Shown piece by piece: positions 13,301-26,800 of a DNA stretch of 64,000 nt. Each line of letters begins with the position of its first letter. Positions within the stretch are counted from its first letter, which is position 1. This DNA comes from Cinnamomum chago (Eukaryota; Streptophyta; Magnoliopsida; Laurales; Lauraceae). The stretch is taken from NCBI GenBank assembly GCA_038049695.1, contig CP142452.1:36196501-36260500 (forward strand), given 5' to 3'. Below the pieces are notes generated by a model. That model was not told the DNA's origin. It was given only the letters and a program-made list of their open reading frames with translations, and made no database searches. Made by a program: the position numbers and the translations under genes.

Positions 13301-14821
13301 TTTATTTTTGGATCAGCTAGAAAAACCAAGAGATGAAGTGCATATGAACAACAGTTGAAGTAAATGATTGAAATTCATGAAGGAGAAAAAGAGTAGAAAA
13401 TGCAGTGAAAGACTGAAAGTTCAAGAAAAGAGGCTACTTTTAGCTTCGCTTTGAAGAATGTCTCAAGAATGTTTCAGGAAGAATATTTTCTGAGAAAGAG
13501 GGCCAATTCGCTGACATTGCATCCATTGATAAGGACTACGATGACTGGTTCGTGAATTATTTGATAATCGATCTTTAACCATAAAACTGTAGCCTTATTC
13601 ATAAAAGTATAAAGATTACAATTTTCTTATTTTAGATCAATACAGTAGCAGTCTTGGGCAAGTAGTGTCGGCTAAATAATTAGAGGGTAGGTTGACTATA
13701 GGCTGGGCTCAGTGTTCAAACTTAATAACCCTGCAGGTTTCCCTTGCTAACTAGTTATTGAGGCGAACAACAGGCCTCGCCCAAACAAGTCAAGTAGTAC
13801 TTCATTAATGACACTATTAAAAAAACGTGCTTGATTAACAGACCGGGCCTGCATTTTAAACCAATAAATATTCAGACCAGACTGGACCCAACCCAGTTGC
13901 AACATTAATGAGAACGATGAACAAGGAATTCTAGGAATAAAGACAGATTCTCCTCTATTCTGATCTTTAAATATACATACCATCGTCATCATCATCATCA
14001 AAGCCTTGTCCCAACTATGTTTAAATATACATATATTTCATCAAATAAGTTTATTCTCTATTCTAATCTTTATATATGTTCAAATGTATGCATATCTCTA
14101 TATCCATTTTCAACATAGAACCTTCTGCCAATAGATAGCTCTCACTGTTTCCATGAAAGGTAACTATTTCAGCCCCTTGTGCTGCTCACTTGAATATATG
14201 TTAATCATGGGAAAATGGGATGATGGAAAGGACCCATTGTGGATTAGAGTTTGCCCAGGCCAGTTGGATCGTCCCAACCCATGAGGTGAGAACTATTTCA
14301 TTTGGCACCATGAGAGGTACCTCTCGACGGTATTCCTTGAGCTTAGGAGAGTTGCCCCGTATATATATATATATATATATAATATATTACATGTTCTCCA
14401 TCCACAAATTAAATAAAAAGAAAAAGAAACTAGAAAGGGAATGGGAACAAAAATAGATTTTATTGCCAATAAAATAAGATGTAGATTTTAACTTTTTATT
14501 TATTTTGATTGAAAATTGGGTATAATGGCACCGGACAAGCAAAAGATTCCTAATTTAGGTTAGAGCTCTACTCATACAATTCCTTCAACTATGGTACGAA
14601 CTTGGCCTTGAAGTCAGAACTCAGGTTTTCTAGTGCTTCAATGCTCACCAATCTCCATGTCATTAATTTAGAAAACCTACTCACCTCGTGTAGCTAATCG
14701 CTTAACGCTTAATGTGAGATCCCGAACATGTCATCCACTACGCTCCACACGGTTGATCTTGTTTGTCTTCCTCGCGGATCTCCTTGCTCCCTACAAGTTC
14801 CCATGCAAAAGCTCAATTAGG

Positions 14822-14860
<39 letters not shown>

Positions 14861-17800
14861 AACAATGAGATATTAGAGGAAGAATAAGAAGAATTAGGGG
14901 TTATATCATGGTCAACAAGGGTTTGGAGTCTTATTAGGATCATGTGCTCCTAAGGATCCTTCACTGGGAAAGGAGCCTAGCCCTTTATGGGCTTGGGTCA
15001 TGCACCACATGTGGGTTTTAGGCCCATCATGATACTCTTATGATACCGCTAATAATACTACTATATATTTGGGGTCCCACAATTCAATCTAATGTTTCCA
15101 ACATACTCCGGGCCCACAATATAAATAATAATTAAATAAAATTAAGGCCCCATAAAAATAAATTAGTGTTGGACAAATATGGGCCCTATCCCTACTCCAT
15201 ACATAGGGTATTACAAACGTGGGGCTCATTGCTCATGTCAATTCCAAACTATAATGCGGGCTCCGCATATTAATGGAATCCAAATATTTTGGTTAGTTAT
15301 ATTCTGATTTTTCTGAAGTAAGTGGAGCTCACACAGTGATGCCTTTAGGTAGCAATTTTTTTTCTTTTTTTCTATATGTTCTTGTTTCTCTCCATTTTTT
15401 TCCTCTTTTTTCTCATCTATCTGGTTTACACTTTTCTTCTGCTGGTTTGCTCTTTTCTTCTTCTTGGCATGGACTATGTTGCTGGATGACGATCGCCTTG
15501 CTTGAATTAAGTGCCAAGTATAATTTTTCCCTTTTAAACACTTGGACATTTTAATTCTACAACCTACATGCAGATTTTTAACTTTGATATGATAGATATC
15601 ATATGTTAGTAGTATATAAAGATGCTAATATTTGTCATGTATTGATGTTGATATGGATGGAAAATAGATAGATAGTAGACATTTATAATTTTCCTATTTT
15701 TTCTATATTTTTTTAGCATTTCTTTTATCTATATTAAGGAAAGTACAAAATATCTTACAATTCACAGCTCAATTCAATTCAACCACTTGAACAATTCACA
15801 ATACAATTCGTGATTTGACAACTATGCTCACGATCACTACAAAGTGGCCTGATCAATGGGGACAATAGAAGATCCTGATGCATCAAATAGTGATGCAGTG
15901 GCAATACCACATCATTACAAAAAGACTCGTGGGCCACATGTGGGACCCATGAAATTCTAATTTTAATTGTTATTAGTTTTATTCTTAGCAAGAGTATAAT
16001 TAGGATTAGTTTCTAATTTTTATTGTGTTTCCTAGTTTGATTATGATTGTTTTTAGGGTAAGTACATTTTTATAAATAGAGCATTGTAGAGATCAATTAG
16101 CTCATATTAGATTTTTGAGATTAACAGAATTCCCTGTGAGGGTTTATAGTTGGAGTGTCTTCCACGTGAGAATGTTCCCTGGGAACCCTGATTGTGCCCC
16201 AGTACTTACAATCGTATCAACAATTGCATCAATTGGTATTAGAGCCAAACGATTCCCGATCGTTGGCGTGATTAGCCCTATATGTCATCCATCCATCTCG
16301 CCAAACCATCTTTCCCTGCTGCTCATCATTCGCCCTCCTCCAACTTCCAAAACCATCCCTTCCCCTTCACTGCCGCACTCCCTCCCTACATCACCGAAAC
16401 CAAAAACCCCAAATCATTGAAACCATCTCGGCCCATCATCCCAGAACCTAGCAAACCCAGCCCTATCCCTTGCCTCTTTGCGAAACACACCCCCCTCCTC
16501 AACCCAACCCTTCTTCTTCTTTTCTCGATCCCACACCCACTACCAAAACCCCAAACAGAATCCCCAAACGCTGCCCTAAAATCCATCTTCCCCATCTCCA
16601 CCTTCGTCCGACCAAACCCAAACCATCGAATCAGCGACCCAGTCCACAGCATCTCTAAGAACCCACATCACCGCTTTAATCCAAACTCGAAGGTTAAAAT
16701 AGGATCACCTGCTTTAATTGTAAACAATAAGGGCATCATGCAACAGAATGTCCAAAACGTATCCACCTCATTGAGAATGAAAGTGATGTGAAAGATACTC
16801 CCGAAGAGCCTAAAGAGAATGATACAGAGGAGGTGGGCATTATGCCCGAGGAGGGTCCTGAGTCTCTCCTGGTCATCCAAGCGGCTAGATCCACTACCGC
16901 AACCGCGAAGAAATGGCTATGAGATAATATTTTTTATTCAAACGGAATAGTCAAATGTCAGGAATGCATGGTAGTCATTGATGGCGGCAGTTGTCAAAAT
17001 ATTATCTCCCAAGCTCTTGTGAATCGATTGCAGCTAAAAGTTCGGAAGCATCATCGTCCTTATTTTGCTACATGGTTAATGTCAGGTGATGAAGTGCACA
17101 TACGGTATCCCTATCCAGTTACCATTTCCATTGGTGAAGCTTATAAGATACAATTTGGTGCAATGTGGTACCCATGGATAGTTGTGATATCTTATTGGGT
17201 CGCCCATAGATGTATGACAAGAATGAAACTAATGGCATGCACAACAATACCTTCACATTCATGCATGGTAATAAGCAAGTCACAATCTTTCCTATGAAGC
17301 CGGAGCCACCAGAGAAAGGTTCATGTTCTCGTCTCACCAAGGAAGCGCTTCACGTGCACACTATCTACAAAAGCAACATCAAGAAGACGAGCCGAGTTCG
17401 AGGTCGAACTCTTTTCCAACTTGGGGAGAATGATGCACCAGCAATACCATGTCATTACAAAAAGACTCGTGGGCCACATGTGGGACCCATGAAATTCTAA
17501 TTTTAATTGTTATTAATTTTATTCTTAGCAAGAGTATAATTAGGATTAGTTTCTAACTTTTATTGTGTTTCCTAGTTTGATTATGATTGTTTTTAGGGTA
17601 AGTATATTTTAATAAATAGAGCATTGTAGAGATCAATGATCTCAGATTAGATTTTTGAGATTAACAGAATTCCCTGTGAGGGTTTATTTATAAAAATATT
17701 GTGCCCCGGCACTTCAGATCGTACCAATTGATGCAATCCTAGAGTTATGATGCAAGTGCTGGAGCACAATTAGGGTTCCACGGGAACAATCACGTGAAGA

Positions 17801-20800
17801 AGACAACTCTCCCTCGATAAAACCCACAAAAAGGAATTCTGTTAATCTCAAAATTTTAATTTGAGATCATTGATCTCTACAATGCTTTATTTATAAAAAT
17901 ATACTTACCCTAAAAACAATCATAATCAAACTAGGAAACACAATAAAAATTAGAAACTAATCCTAATTATACTCTTGCTAAGAATAAAACTAATAACAAT
18001 TTAAATTAGAATTTCATGGGTCCCACATGTGGCCCACGAGTCTTTTTGTAATGACGTGGTATTGCTACTGCATTAGATAGGTACAATGTCATACTGTTCC
18101 GTTGTTAATTTTTCCAACTGGGGCCCTTTGTTTGGTGAACCAGACACTGGTCTGATCGGACACATGCAGCATAGCAAAATGCCCAAAATTTCACAGATTG
18201 TAACTTCTTTTCAGAACCCATCATTGTAAGTTTTTCTTCAAGTTCTAGTTTCACGCCAAAGATCAGAAGGATGGAATGCTCACATGAGAGTCCAATCAGA
18301 TCAACTGATCGGTGGTCCTACCTAGTACAGAAAGAGACATCAAGTTACAATTGATCCTAATGCATGAGGACCCAAGAATTTCTTGGTCGATAAGAAATAA
18401 CATCATCAATATTGAAGTCTTATCCCATCTAAGGATAGGAAGGTGCTACTAAGTCCAAAAGAATCACCTGGAACACACAGCTACAGATTATAGTAGCAGC
18501 TGCAATTGTATATAAAAATGATGACAAATATAGACACTTACCTTCCCTGAAAATCAGCTATTACTGCCTCCACTTCATGAAGAGGAAATTTCTTTCCACG
18601 CAATTTCTTGTGCAGCTCGACTGTTGTAAGTGCTCTGCAGGAGGCCATGCTTCAAAATATTGATATAATATAAAGTGTGAACTGCAGGCAGCAAGGAGAT
18701 CCAAAAAAAAAAACTTCGCAGGGAAATATAACACTATAATTATAATAAAAATGGTTTCTATGTATAAAGGGGGCGTCTGGACTTGAAGGCTCCCTTTGTT
18801 CATTAAAACTTGTGGATGCATGTTTTCTTTCCATTATAAAGAACTAAGTAAACTTCCATAATCATCTTATTCCAAACAAGGGAGAATTGGAGAAGTCAAC
18901 CTCGTCAGTAAGTGCAACCATGCATCTGTAACAAAATCCCAACTTTTTGAAAATTCTGAAAAACATGTAGCAAACACGCATAAAAATCTAAATTATCCAA
19001 AATGTGAACCCACTATCAATGGATTACAGATAGAAAGTATATGGCTTACTGAAGTTGGAGATACAAACATTTCCCTTGAAAGATTTATGCGATCTCAACA
19101 AAAAGTAAAAATCCAATTGTTGTATTTCTTATCCATGGATAGCACTTTCCATCCCCAGTGCCCACTAAGTGTTGCTGACAAAGTGTCAGGCATGACAATA
19201 CATACAAATATACTATCCAGATCTGCTGAGTGCCTGCTCACACTTCATGTGAGCACAGGGCCTCACCTTGTGGGCTGGGACTGGACCAGTCCCAACAGAT
19301 TGGTGCAGGTTTAAATGGAGAAGAGGGGCAGATTTTCAAATCAGACGGATCTATCATGATCGAGATATGATCAGAAACCCCTTGATCTCAGATACAATGG
19401 TGGCGCCAATTCATACAGGATCAACTGGACCGGTCCCAACAGATTGTTGCAGGTTTAAATGGAGAAGTGGGGCGGATTTTCAAATCAGATGGATCTATCA
19501 TGATCGTGATATGATCAGAAACCCCTTGATCTTAGATACAGTGGTGGGGCCAATTCATACAGGATCAAAAAGTTCCCTTAGCCGTACAAGGGGAGATCTT
19601 TCATTTGAGAGGGGGCAGCATCAAAATGGGCCCACAGGTGGCAGTACTCTCTACACAACATCACTTAGCAAATCAAAGTTGGCAGTACTCTCTACACAAC
19701 ATCACCTAGCAAATCAAAATGGTGTGTGCGGAGAGTCGATGTGACATGTGTCGCGTCCCGAATCCTGGGCCCATTCAGATTCTGGACCAGGACAAAGTGG
19801 TATCAGAGAATAAGGTTTCGGGCAAATTAAAAGAAATAGCAACCCTTGGGATCCGGGTGAGGACGATTAGAATAGTGTATGAGACTAATAAGTCTTGATT
19901 GATTTGTGAACTTATGGTCATGTGCTATTTTGCAAAGGTGATTAGAGGATGCAGAACCAAAACGGTAATGGGGGAGATAATCCCAACCCGAAGGTAGGAC
20001 AAGGGGATACGCCAAAATATGCACAGGTGATGTTCAAGAACTTTATGAAGGCTTATATGCAGGTACAAGAGCAACTCTCTGTCGTTATTAACTGCCAAAA
20101 CAGAGAAGGACACAGTGGTACTGGAGGTGATGAAGACGGCTCAGGTATAGGAAGAAACACTAGGGCAGAAATCGTGAGAGGGATTCACTCTAAAAACGGT
20201 TTAACAACTTTCACCCCAAGTGTTTTGAAGAAACCGTTGAACCGTGGGATGCCAACGAATGGATAGAGCACATGGAAGGGATCTTTGAGGTGATGGGTTG
20301 TGCGGACCAGCACAAGGTCATACTTGCAACTTTCTAATTGGAGGGTGAGGCCAAGTCTTGCTGGAAGGTGGTCAAGAAGACCTTCGAAGAGCCAGAGACT
20401 AAGATAGCCTGGGATTTCTTCAAGAGGGATTTTATAGAGCAGTTTATACCTGATCAAATTAAGGACATCAAGAAGAATGAATTCCAATTGTTTACACAAG
20501 GAGGATTGCCAAGTATGCTAATAGATTCATAGAATCGTCACACTTTGCAACAGGCTTGGTGGCTATGGAAGACCTGAAGATGAAAAAGTTTGTTGACGGA
20601 CTGCGCCTCGACATCAAGAAGGACGTGAAGTTACATGAACTGACGACCTATGCTGCTGCCCTTAAAAAGGCATTTGTATCCGAAGCTGCTATCAATGAAA
20701 TCAATGGTGACATTCAAACCAAACCCACAGGTGATCGGCGGGATATAATTTCAGGGAGCATATTCCACATAAGAAGCAAAAGGTAGTGAACAGCCAAGCT

Positions 20801-23800
20801 GTGAATATTGCGAGAAGGGGCATAACGTTAGCCAGTCTAGAAAGAAGTGGGGCAACTGTTTTGAGTGTGGTCAAGCAAGACATAAGATTAGAGACTGCAC
20901 GAATAAGAGTACAATATCAGAATCAATCCCAGCCATATAGATTCCAGCAGCAAACCCAACCGCAGCGTCCAATGTAGCAACAGAGAAATCAACCGAATCA
21001 GCAGCCCAGGTACCCCCAAAACATGCAGAATCCTCTGCAGGTTCCACACCAAAATAGAGCAAGAGCAGGTGATTACACTGGGCTGATGTCAATTTATCCT
21101 TCGCATCTGAAGCTGCTTTCACACTTTTCATCCCATGACAAAGGCACGCCCTTCCTGGTGAGTCTAGTTAATGGCCCGGCAATAGAAGAAAACCCTTGTA
21201 CAAACCTCATGTAATAACCTGCTAGGCCCGAGAAACTCCGCACTTTTGAAACGGTCTTGGGTCTCTTCCAATTCGTGATGGCCTCAACCATAGCCAGGTT
21301 CACAGATAACCCTTCTCCCAAAATGATGTGGCCCAAAAAGGCCACTTGTTCTAACCGGAAGTCGCACTTCCTTTGCTTAGCATAAAGCTGATTATCCCTG
21401 AGCAATTGAAGGGAAGTGCGCAAATGCTCTCCATGGTCTTCCTTAGCCTTAGAGTAAATGAGGATGTCATCAATAAATACTACAACTAATCGACCCAGAT
21501 AAGGCTTGAAGATCTGATTCATTGTGGCCATAAATGCCGCCGAGCATTAGTTAGTCCGAATGGCATGACCAGGAGTTCATGTGGCCGTAACGAGTCCTAA
21601 AGGCTGTCTTGGGAATATCAGTATCTAGTTGATGATACCCTGTCTTAGGAATATCAGTTTCCCAATCGATGATACCCAGACCTTAAGTCTATCTTAGAAA
21701 ATACTTTTCCCCTTAAAGCTGATCAAACAGTTTATCAATTCGTGGCAACGAATACTTGTTTTTAATAGTGACCTAGTTGAATTGTCGATAGTCAGCGCAC
21801 ATACACATCAACCCATCTTTCTTTTTCACAAACAGCACAGGTGCACCCCATTGGGACACACTTGGTGTAATAAACCCCTTGTCTAGCATTTCTTGCAATG
21901 GCTCTTTGAGTTCCTTCAGTTCTGCAAGAGCCATCCTATAGGGTGCTTTAGATATAGGTGTTGTTCCAGGCACTAACTCGATGGTGAAATCCACTTCTCT
22001 AACTGGAGGTAACCCCTGAAAATCATCCTGAAAAACATCAGGAAACTCCCTGACTGCCGGAATATCCTCTACTACAGATTTTTTCTTCTCTTCTGAAACA
22101 AAGGCTAAATACCAATCATTTCTCAAAAAATTTCCTGCCTTCATAGCTGAAATAATACTGGTCTTAACTGATTTCTTTTCCCCACCAAAGAAACACCAGT
22201 AAACCCCTCTAAGTTAAAGCGGATTGTTTTGTTAAAGCAGTCCACCATGGCTCTATACTTGGACAGCCAGTCCAACCCTAAGATAATATCAAAATCTCTC
22301 ATGTGCAATAAAACCAGATTAATTGGCATCTTAACTCCCCCAATCTCTAACATACAATCATAGAAAATAGTTGCAGTAGAAAGAAACTCGGTCGCCAGTG
22401 GGGGTAGAGACAATTAGTATGCTATCAAGCTTAGAAGGAGACATTTTTAGTTTTCGTGCAAACACGTGTGATACAAAAGAATGAGTGGATCCAGAATCAA
22501 ACAACGTACTGGCTTCAACATTAGAGATAGAGACCATACCCTCTACCATGTTGTCTACCGTCGCTGCCTCCTGATGAGTCATGGCATATACCCTAGCATT
22601 GGCTTGAGGCCTTCTCTAATTTCCACCTTGGCCAGCTCTAATGACCCATAATTTGATGTATTTTATTTTATTTGAGGTTTATATGTTGGAGTAATTAATT
22701 AACTTATTTGGTATAATGGGACTTAAAATATTTCAAGTATGGGTTGGGCCAGTGGGCCCTGAGTTTAATTAAAATTATGTTTGGTGAGATACCAAATAGG
22801 ACTCATTAGATTAAGCCATGTGTCTGAACTTAAAGTATTGGACCTTATAATATAATAGGTGTTATAACTTATAAGGAGGCGACCCACCCTTTGTAATTAA
22901 AGGAGAATTGGGATGTGCGCAAGTCCCAAATAAAGAGAGTTGCACACACTCCGTGAGGCCAAGATGGGTTTCGCACAGCATGGGGAGGAACCCACTAATA
23001 TCATACGACATTTGCATAAGGGGTCTCTCCCTCAGAACCCATTATCCTTAGTCCTTCTCTTATGTCAACTTCTGCCTCTTGGAATACAAGCCCTAATCTG
23101 AGTTCTTTTGGAAATCAAGGGAGAAAGAAGGAGAATCGAGGAAACTCTTGGGATTTATGTCCATCAGTCTGCCCCAAGTGATCAAGGCAACCAAGGTTTA
23201 TACAAGGCGAGTGGAATTTCTAATATGGTTGGATTCTTTTATCAGATCTAAGCAATTTCTGTGTTGAGTCTCTTTTAGAAAAAGTAATTCAAGGAGAAAA
23301 CCTTTCTGGTGGCTAATGCCCCCTTTGCTGAACCCTAGATCTCTTGATCTACGGTCGGCCGAATCTGATTATAGGGAAATTTGAGCTGGCCGAACCCTAG
23401 ATCAAAAGATCTAGGGCTGGACGAACCCAAAATTGGGTATTTTGATGTTGGCTGAACCCTAGATCATGGATCTAGGGTTGACAAATTCCTTTTTAGATAC
23501 CCTGTTATATTATTTTGTAACTTCAGTCCAAAGAACAGATGTGCAACATCTGATTTCTGGTTTGGTACTCTTTACTTGATATTCTTCAAGCTGGATTTTG
23601 ATGTTATAGTTGTGCATCAGTCATGAACAATCTGAAATCGATTTTAATGAGTGAAATACACTTTCATGTAACCCCCACCAATATTCATAGGGAAATATAG
23701 GATTAATACATCTTATGTGATAGCCATATCAGCCCAAACGGTTGCAAATCCGTGGGAACAGCTACCTAATGATCCTACACTGTTTGAGGACTGAATGTAG

Positions 23801-26800
23801 TAATGTCACACACCAATTAAATACATATTTTGAAATTGGTAAGGGCATTCATAACCAGGAAAGGTGTGTGCTGTGACTACTGAATTCCCCAGGCCAGTTG
23901 TGGTAAACTTTATAAGTCTTATGTTAGTGGCAGCCATGCAAGCAAGGTAATAATATATGAGTAATTATGTTGGTCATGACTAGTCGATATACTCTGTGGG
24001 ACACTCAATTGTGTATACAGAATGAAGAGGGTATTCCTCAATTCATTTGTGGGTATGTATGCTATGATGGTTGTGCTAAGGGGATGCATGTGCTCTGTTG
24101 TGTGAGGGAGGTTTGCGGTGGTTGTGTTGTGATATGGGTTGTTTGAGACTGATGGGTAGTAGATGATGGGGGAGTGTTTGTGTTGTGTTGGGGAAGTTCA
24201 GTTGTGATATGCAGGTGGAAATATTTGGTTGTGTTTGTTGGTTGGTGATTTGGTAAAGCTTTGTTGTGGACCGGGCTGACCAATGGAGTGAAAGGGGTTT
24301 TGGAGAGAACATCCTAAGTTATTTTGGTATCCCAAATGTCTGAATTCTACTTGCCCTTTCAGTTGCTGAAAGTTTATTTTGCTTCATGTAAATCACAAGC
24401 TCAAACAAACAGCTAGATTAGAAATTTTTCTGTGTTGGTACTGACCCCCTGGTTTGCGCTTGCCAGGTAACCAGACTGCAGAAGAATATGCGGCCTGCGA
24501 TGATCAGGAGCTTGTCTTCAACATCTGCGGCTGAGAGGCGATTCATCCATTATCTCCGAGGACTAGCCTCTCATTTGTTTCCTTAATCGGTTGAATGATT
24601 ATTAAATATTTGTTAGCCCTGAAATTATGATATTGCTGGATATGCAGTTCGAATGACTTATTTATCATTTTGTGAACTTCTATAATGATCATCAGATAAA
24701 TAAATAAATGCCCAGATTTATGTAATAATTTTATTTGATTTTGTTGAATTATGATGTACATTGATCACGGTCCAGAATCTGAATGGCCCCGGATTCGGGA
24801 CTGTCAAAGCCAGCAAGAAGAAGAGAGAAATAATGTTGTGAATTCGATGAGCAAACACAACTCTATACAGAGTTTTCTGAGTGATCTTCTCCATCTTCCA
24901 AGCATTGGAAGTCATCAAGTGTCTTCTCTACTCGAGAAATCTTCATCCGTTGGTCTGATCAAGGTGTGATCATATGCGGCCCACCCTAGATCAGCACTAC
25001 TGTATCTGGAGATTGCAACCGCTCTGGTCGCCTGCTTCTTCTGGTATTTGTGGACATTTTTTGAGGTTCTTTTGGCATCACAAAGGTAGGCTTTCTACCC
25101 CTTCTAGAGAAATTTCAGCTTCTGCAGTATCTTACCATCACAGCCGTCCAAGTCTTTGAATCTAGCTCTTTTTGGTGAGCAATTTGGCTTGTTTGGTGTG
25201 AATTTTGATTCTTCATCACTCTGATCTCTGATTGATCATACATCGCACCTGTTGTCTGCTGCACTCCATTCTGTCTGGAAAATCATGCTCGCCTGGGTCA
25301 TTTTTTTGGAAAAATTGCATTTTTTAAGTGTTGTCCTCTCTGATTGATCAGTTGGAAGTCTTCTCATATCTGATTAGCATTCCTTATCAGTTTGATTTAA
25401 GTACAGTTGGATTTTCTTGCACAGTTTAATAGATCTACTGATTACTGAAATGGAAGCATGAAATTGCCTTGATCAAATTTAATGGCAAGAATTACACTTC
25501 CTGGTCATATCAATTTCAAGTCTATCTTGAAGGAAAGGAAATGTGGGGACTTGTTTCAGGATGGGATCCGCGACCTAAGGAAGATGAGAAAAAAATACTA
25601 TCTTGGAATACAAAGGATGCCAAGATCAAAACCTGGATTCTTGGTTTTGTTGAACCACAATATACTCTGAATCTCAAACCTTACAAGACCTCCAAGGAGA
25701 TGTGGGAATATCTGAAACAAGTGTATCACCAAGGGAACTCTACCCATCAATACCAACTTGAACTGGAGATTGCTTAGTATTCCCAAGGCACCTCTTCCAT
25801 CCAGGACTATTATACAGGTTTTCTCAATTTATGGCTAGAATATGACGAAATCAAATACGTCAATGTATCTGAGGCAGCTCTTTCTGAGATTCAAAAATTA
25901 CAGGCAACTTCTCACGGAGACCAGTTCCTCATGAAATTGAGATCTGAATATGAGATCGTTCGTTCCAATCTAAGGAGCAAGGTTCCATCTCCATCCCTAA
26001 CTGAGTGCCTTAATGAACTCTTGCACGAGGAACAAAGTCAGCTCACTCAGCATATTCTGAAGCAACAATCTTCGGGAAACTCTCCTGATGTAGCATATGC
26101 TGCCACTGCCAATTACACCCCGGGTATTTCTCACAGTCCGGGAGGGATCGTTCATCATACCACCTCTGCTACTAAAGGACAATCTACTGCAAGAGATCTT
26201 AGTAAAATCCAATGTTTTGGTTGCAAGAGTTATGGACATTATGCCTCACAATGTAAGACCAAGTTTTGTAATTACTGCAAATCAAATGGTCATGTTATTA
26301 CCGAATACAAAAGGTGGCCACAAAATCGCACTCTTTGAGCTTATCATGTCAGCACTGCAGCTGCTACTACTTCTATCGATAATCCTTCAGCATTGGTCAT
26401 GTCTTCACCACCTCCTGCCTCTAATAATGCTCCTCAGATCACCCCTAAGCTCGTTCAACAAATGATCACGAATGCCTTTTCTGCACTTGGCATTTCGGTA
26501 ACCACCAATCCTCTTCCTCTGTATGGTTTCTTGATTCTGGAGCTTCAAATCACATGACCTCTTCCACCACTCATCTCTCTAATCTACAACCATACAATGG
26601 AAATTTGCAAGTTCATACTGCTGATGGTCAAAAGCTTTCCATTATAGCTCTTGATGATGTTATTCATTCATTACCTCTGAAAAATGTTTTTCTCTCTCCT
26701 CATCTAACTACAAATCTGCTGTCTGTCGGACAACTGATTGATGAAAATTGTAATGTTTCTTTTTCTCGGTCTGGTTGTGTTGTGCAGGATCAAGTGTCGG

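Noticed and set aside
13440-13580. Plus-strand frame [18 protein letters not shown], exon-like
   Set aside because: Composition looks coding but the frame is short, isolated and on the strand opposite to RECX; could be a decayed retroelement.
16282-16791. 169-codon Pro/Ser-rich plus frame
   Set aside because: It is the C-rich leader of an LTR element, matching the non-coding leader at 43130-43860; the composition alone keeps frames open.
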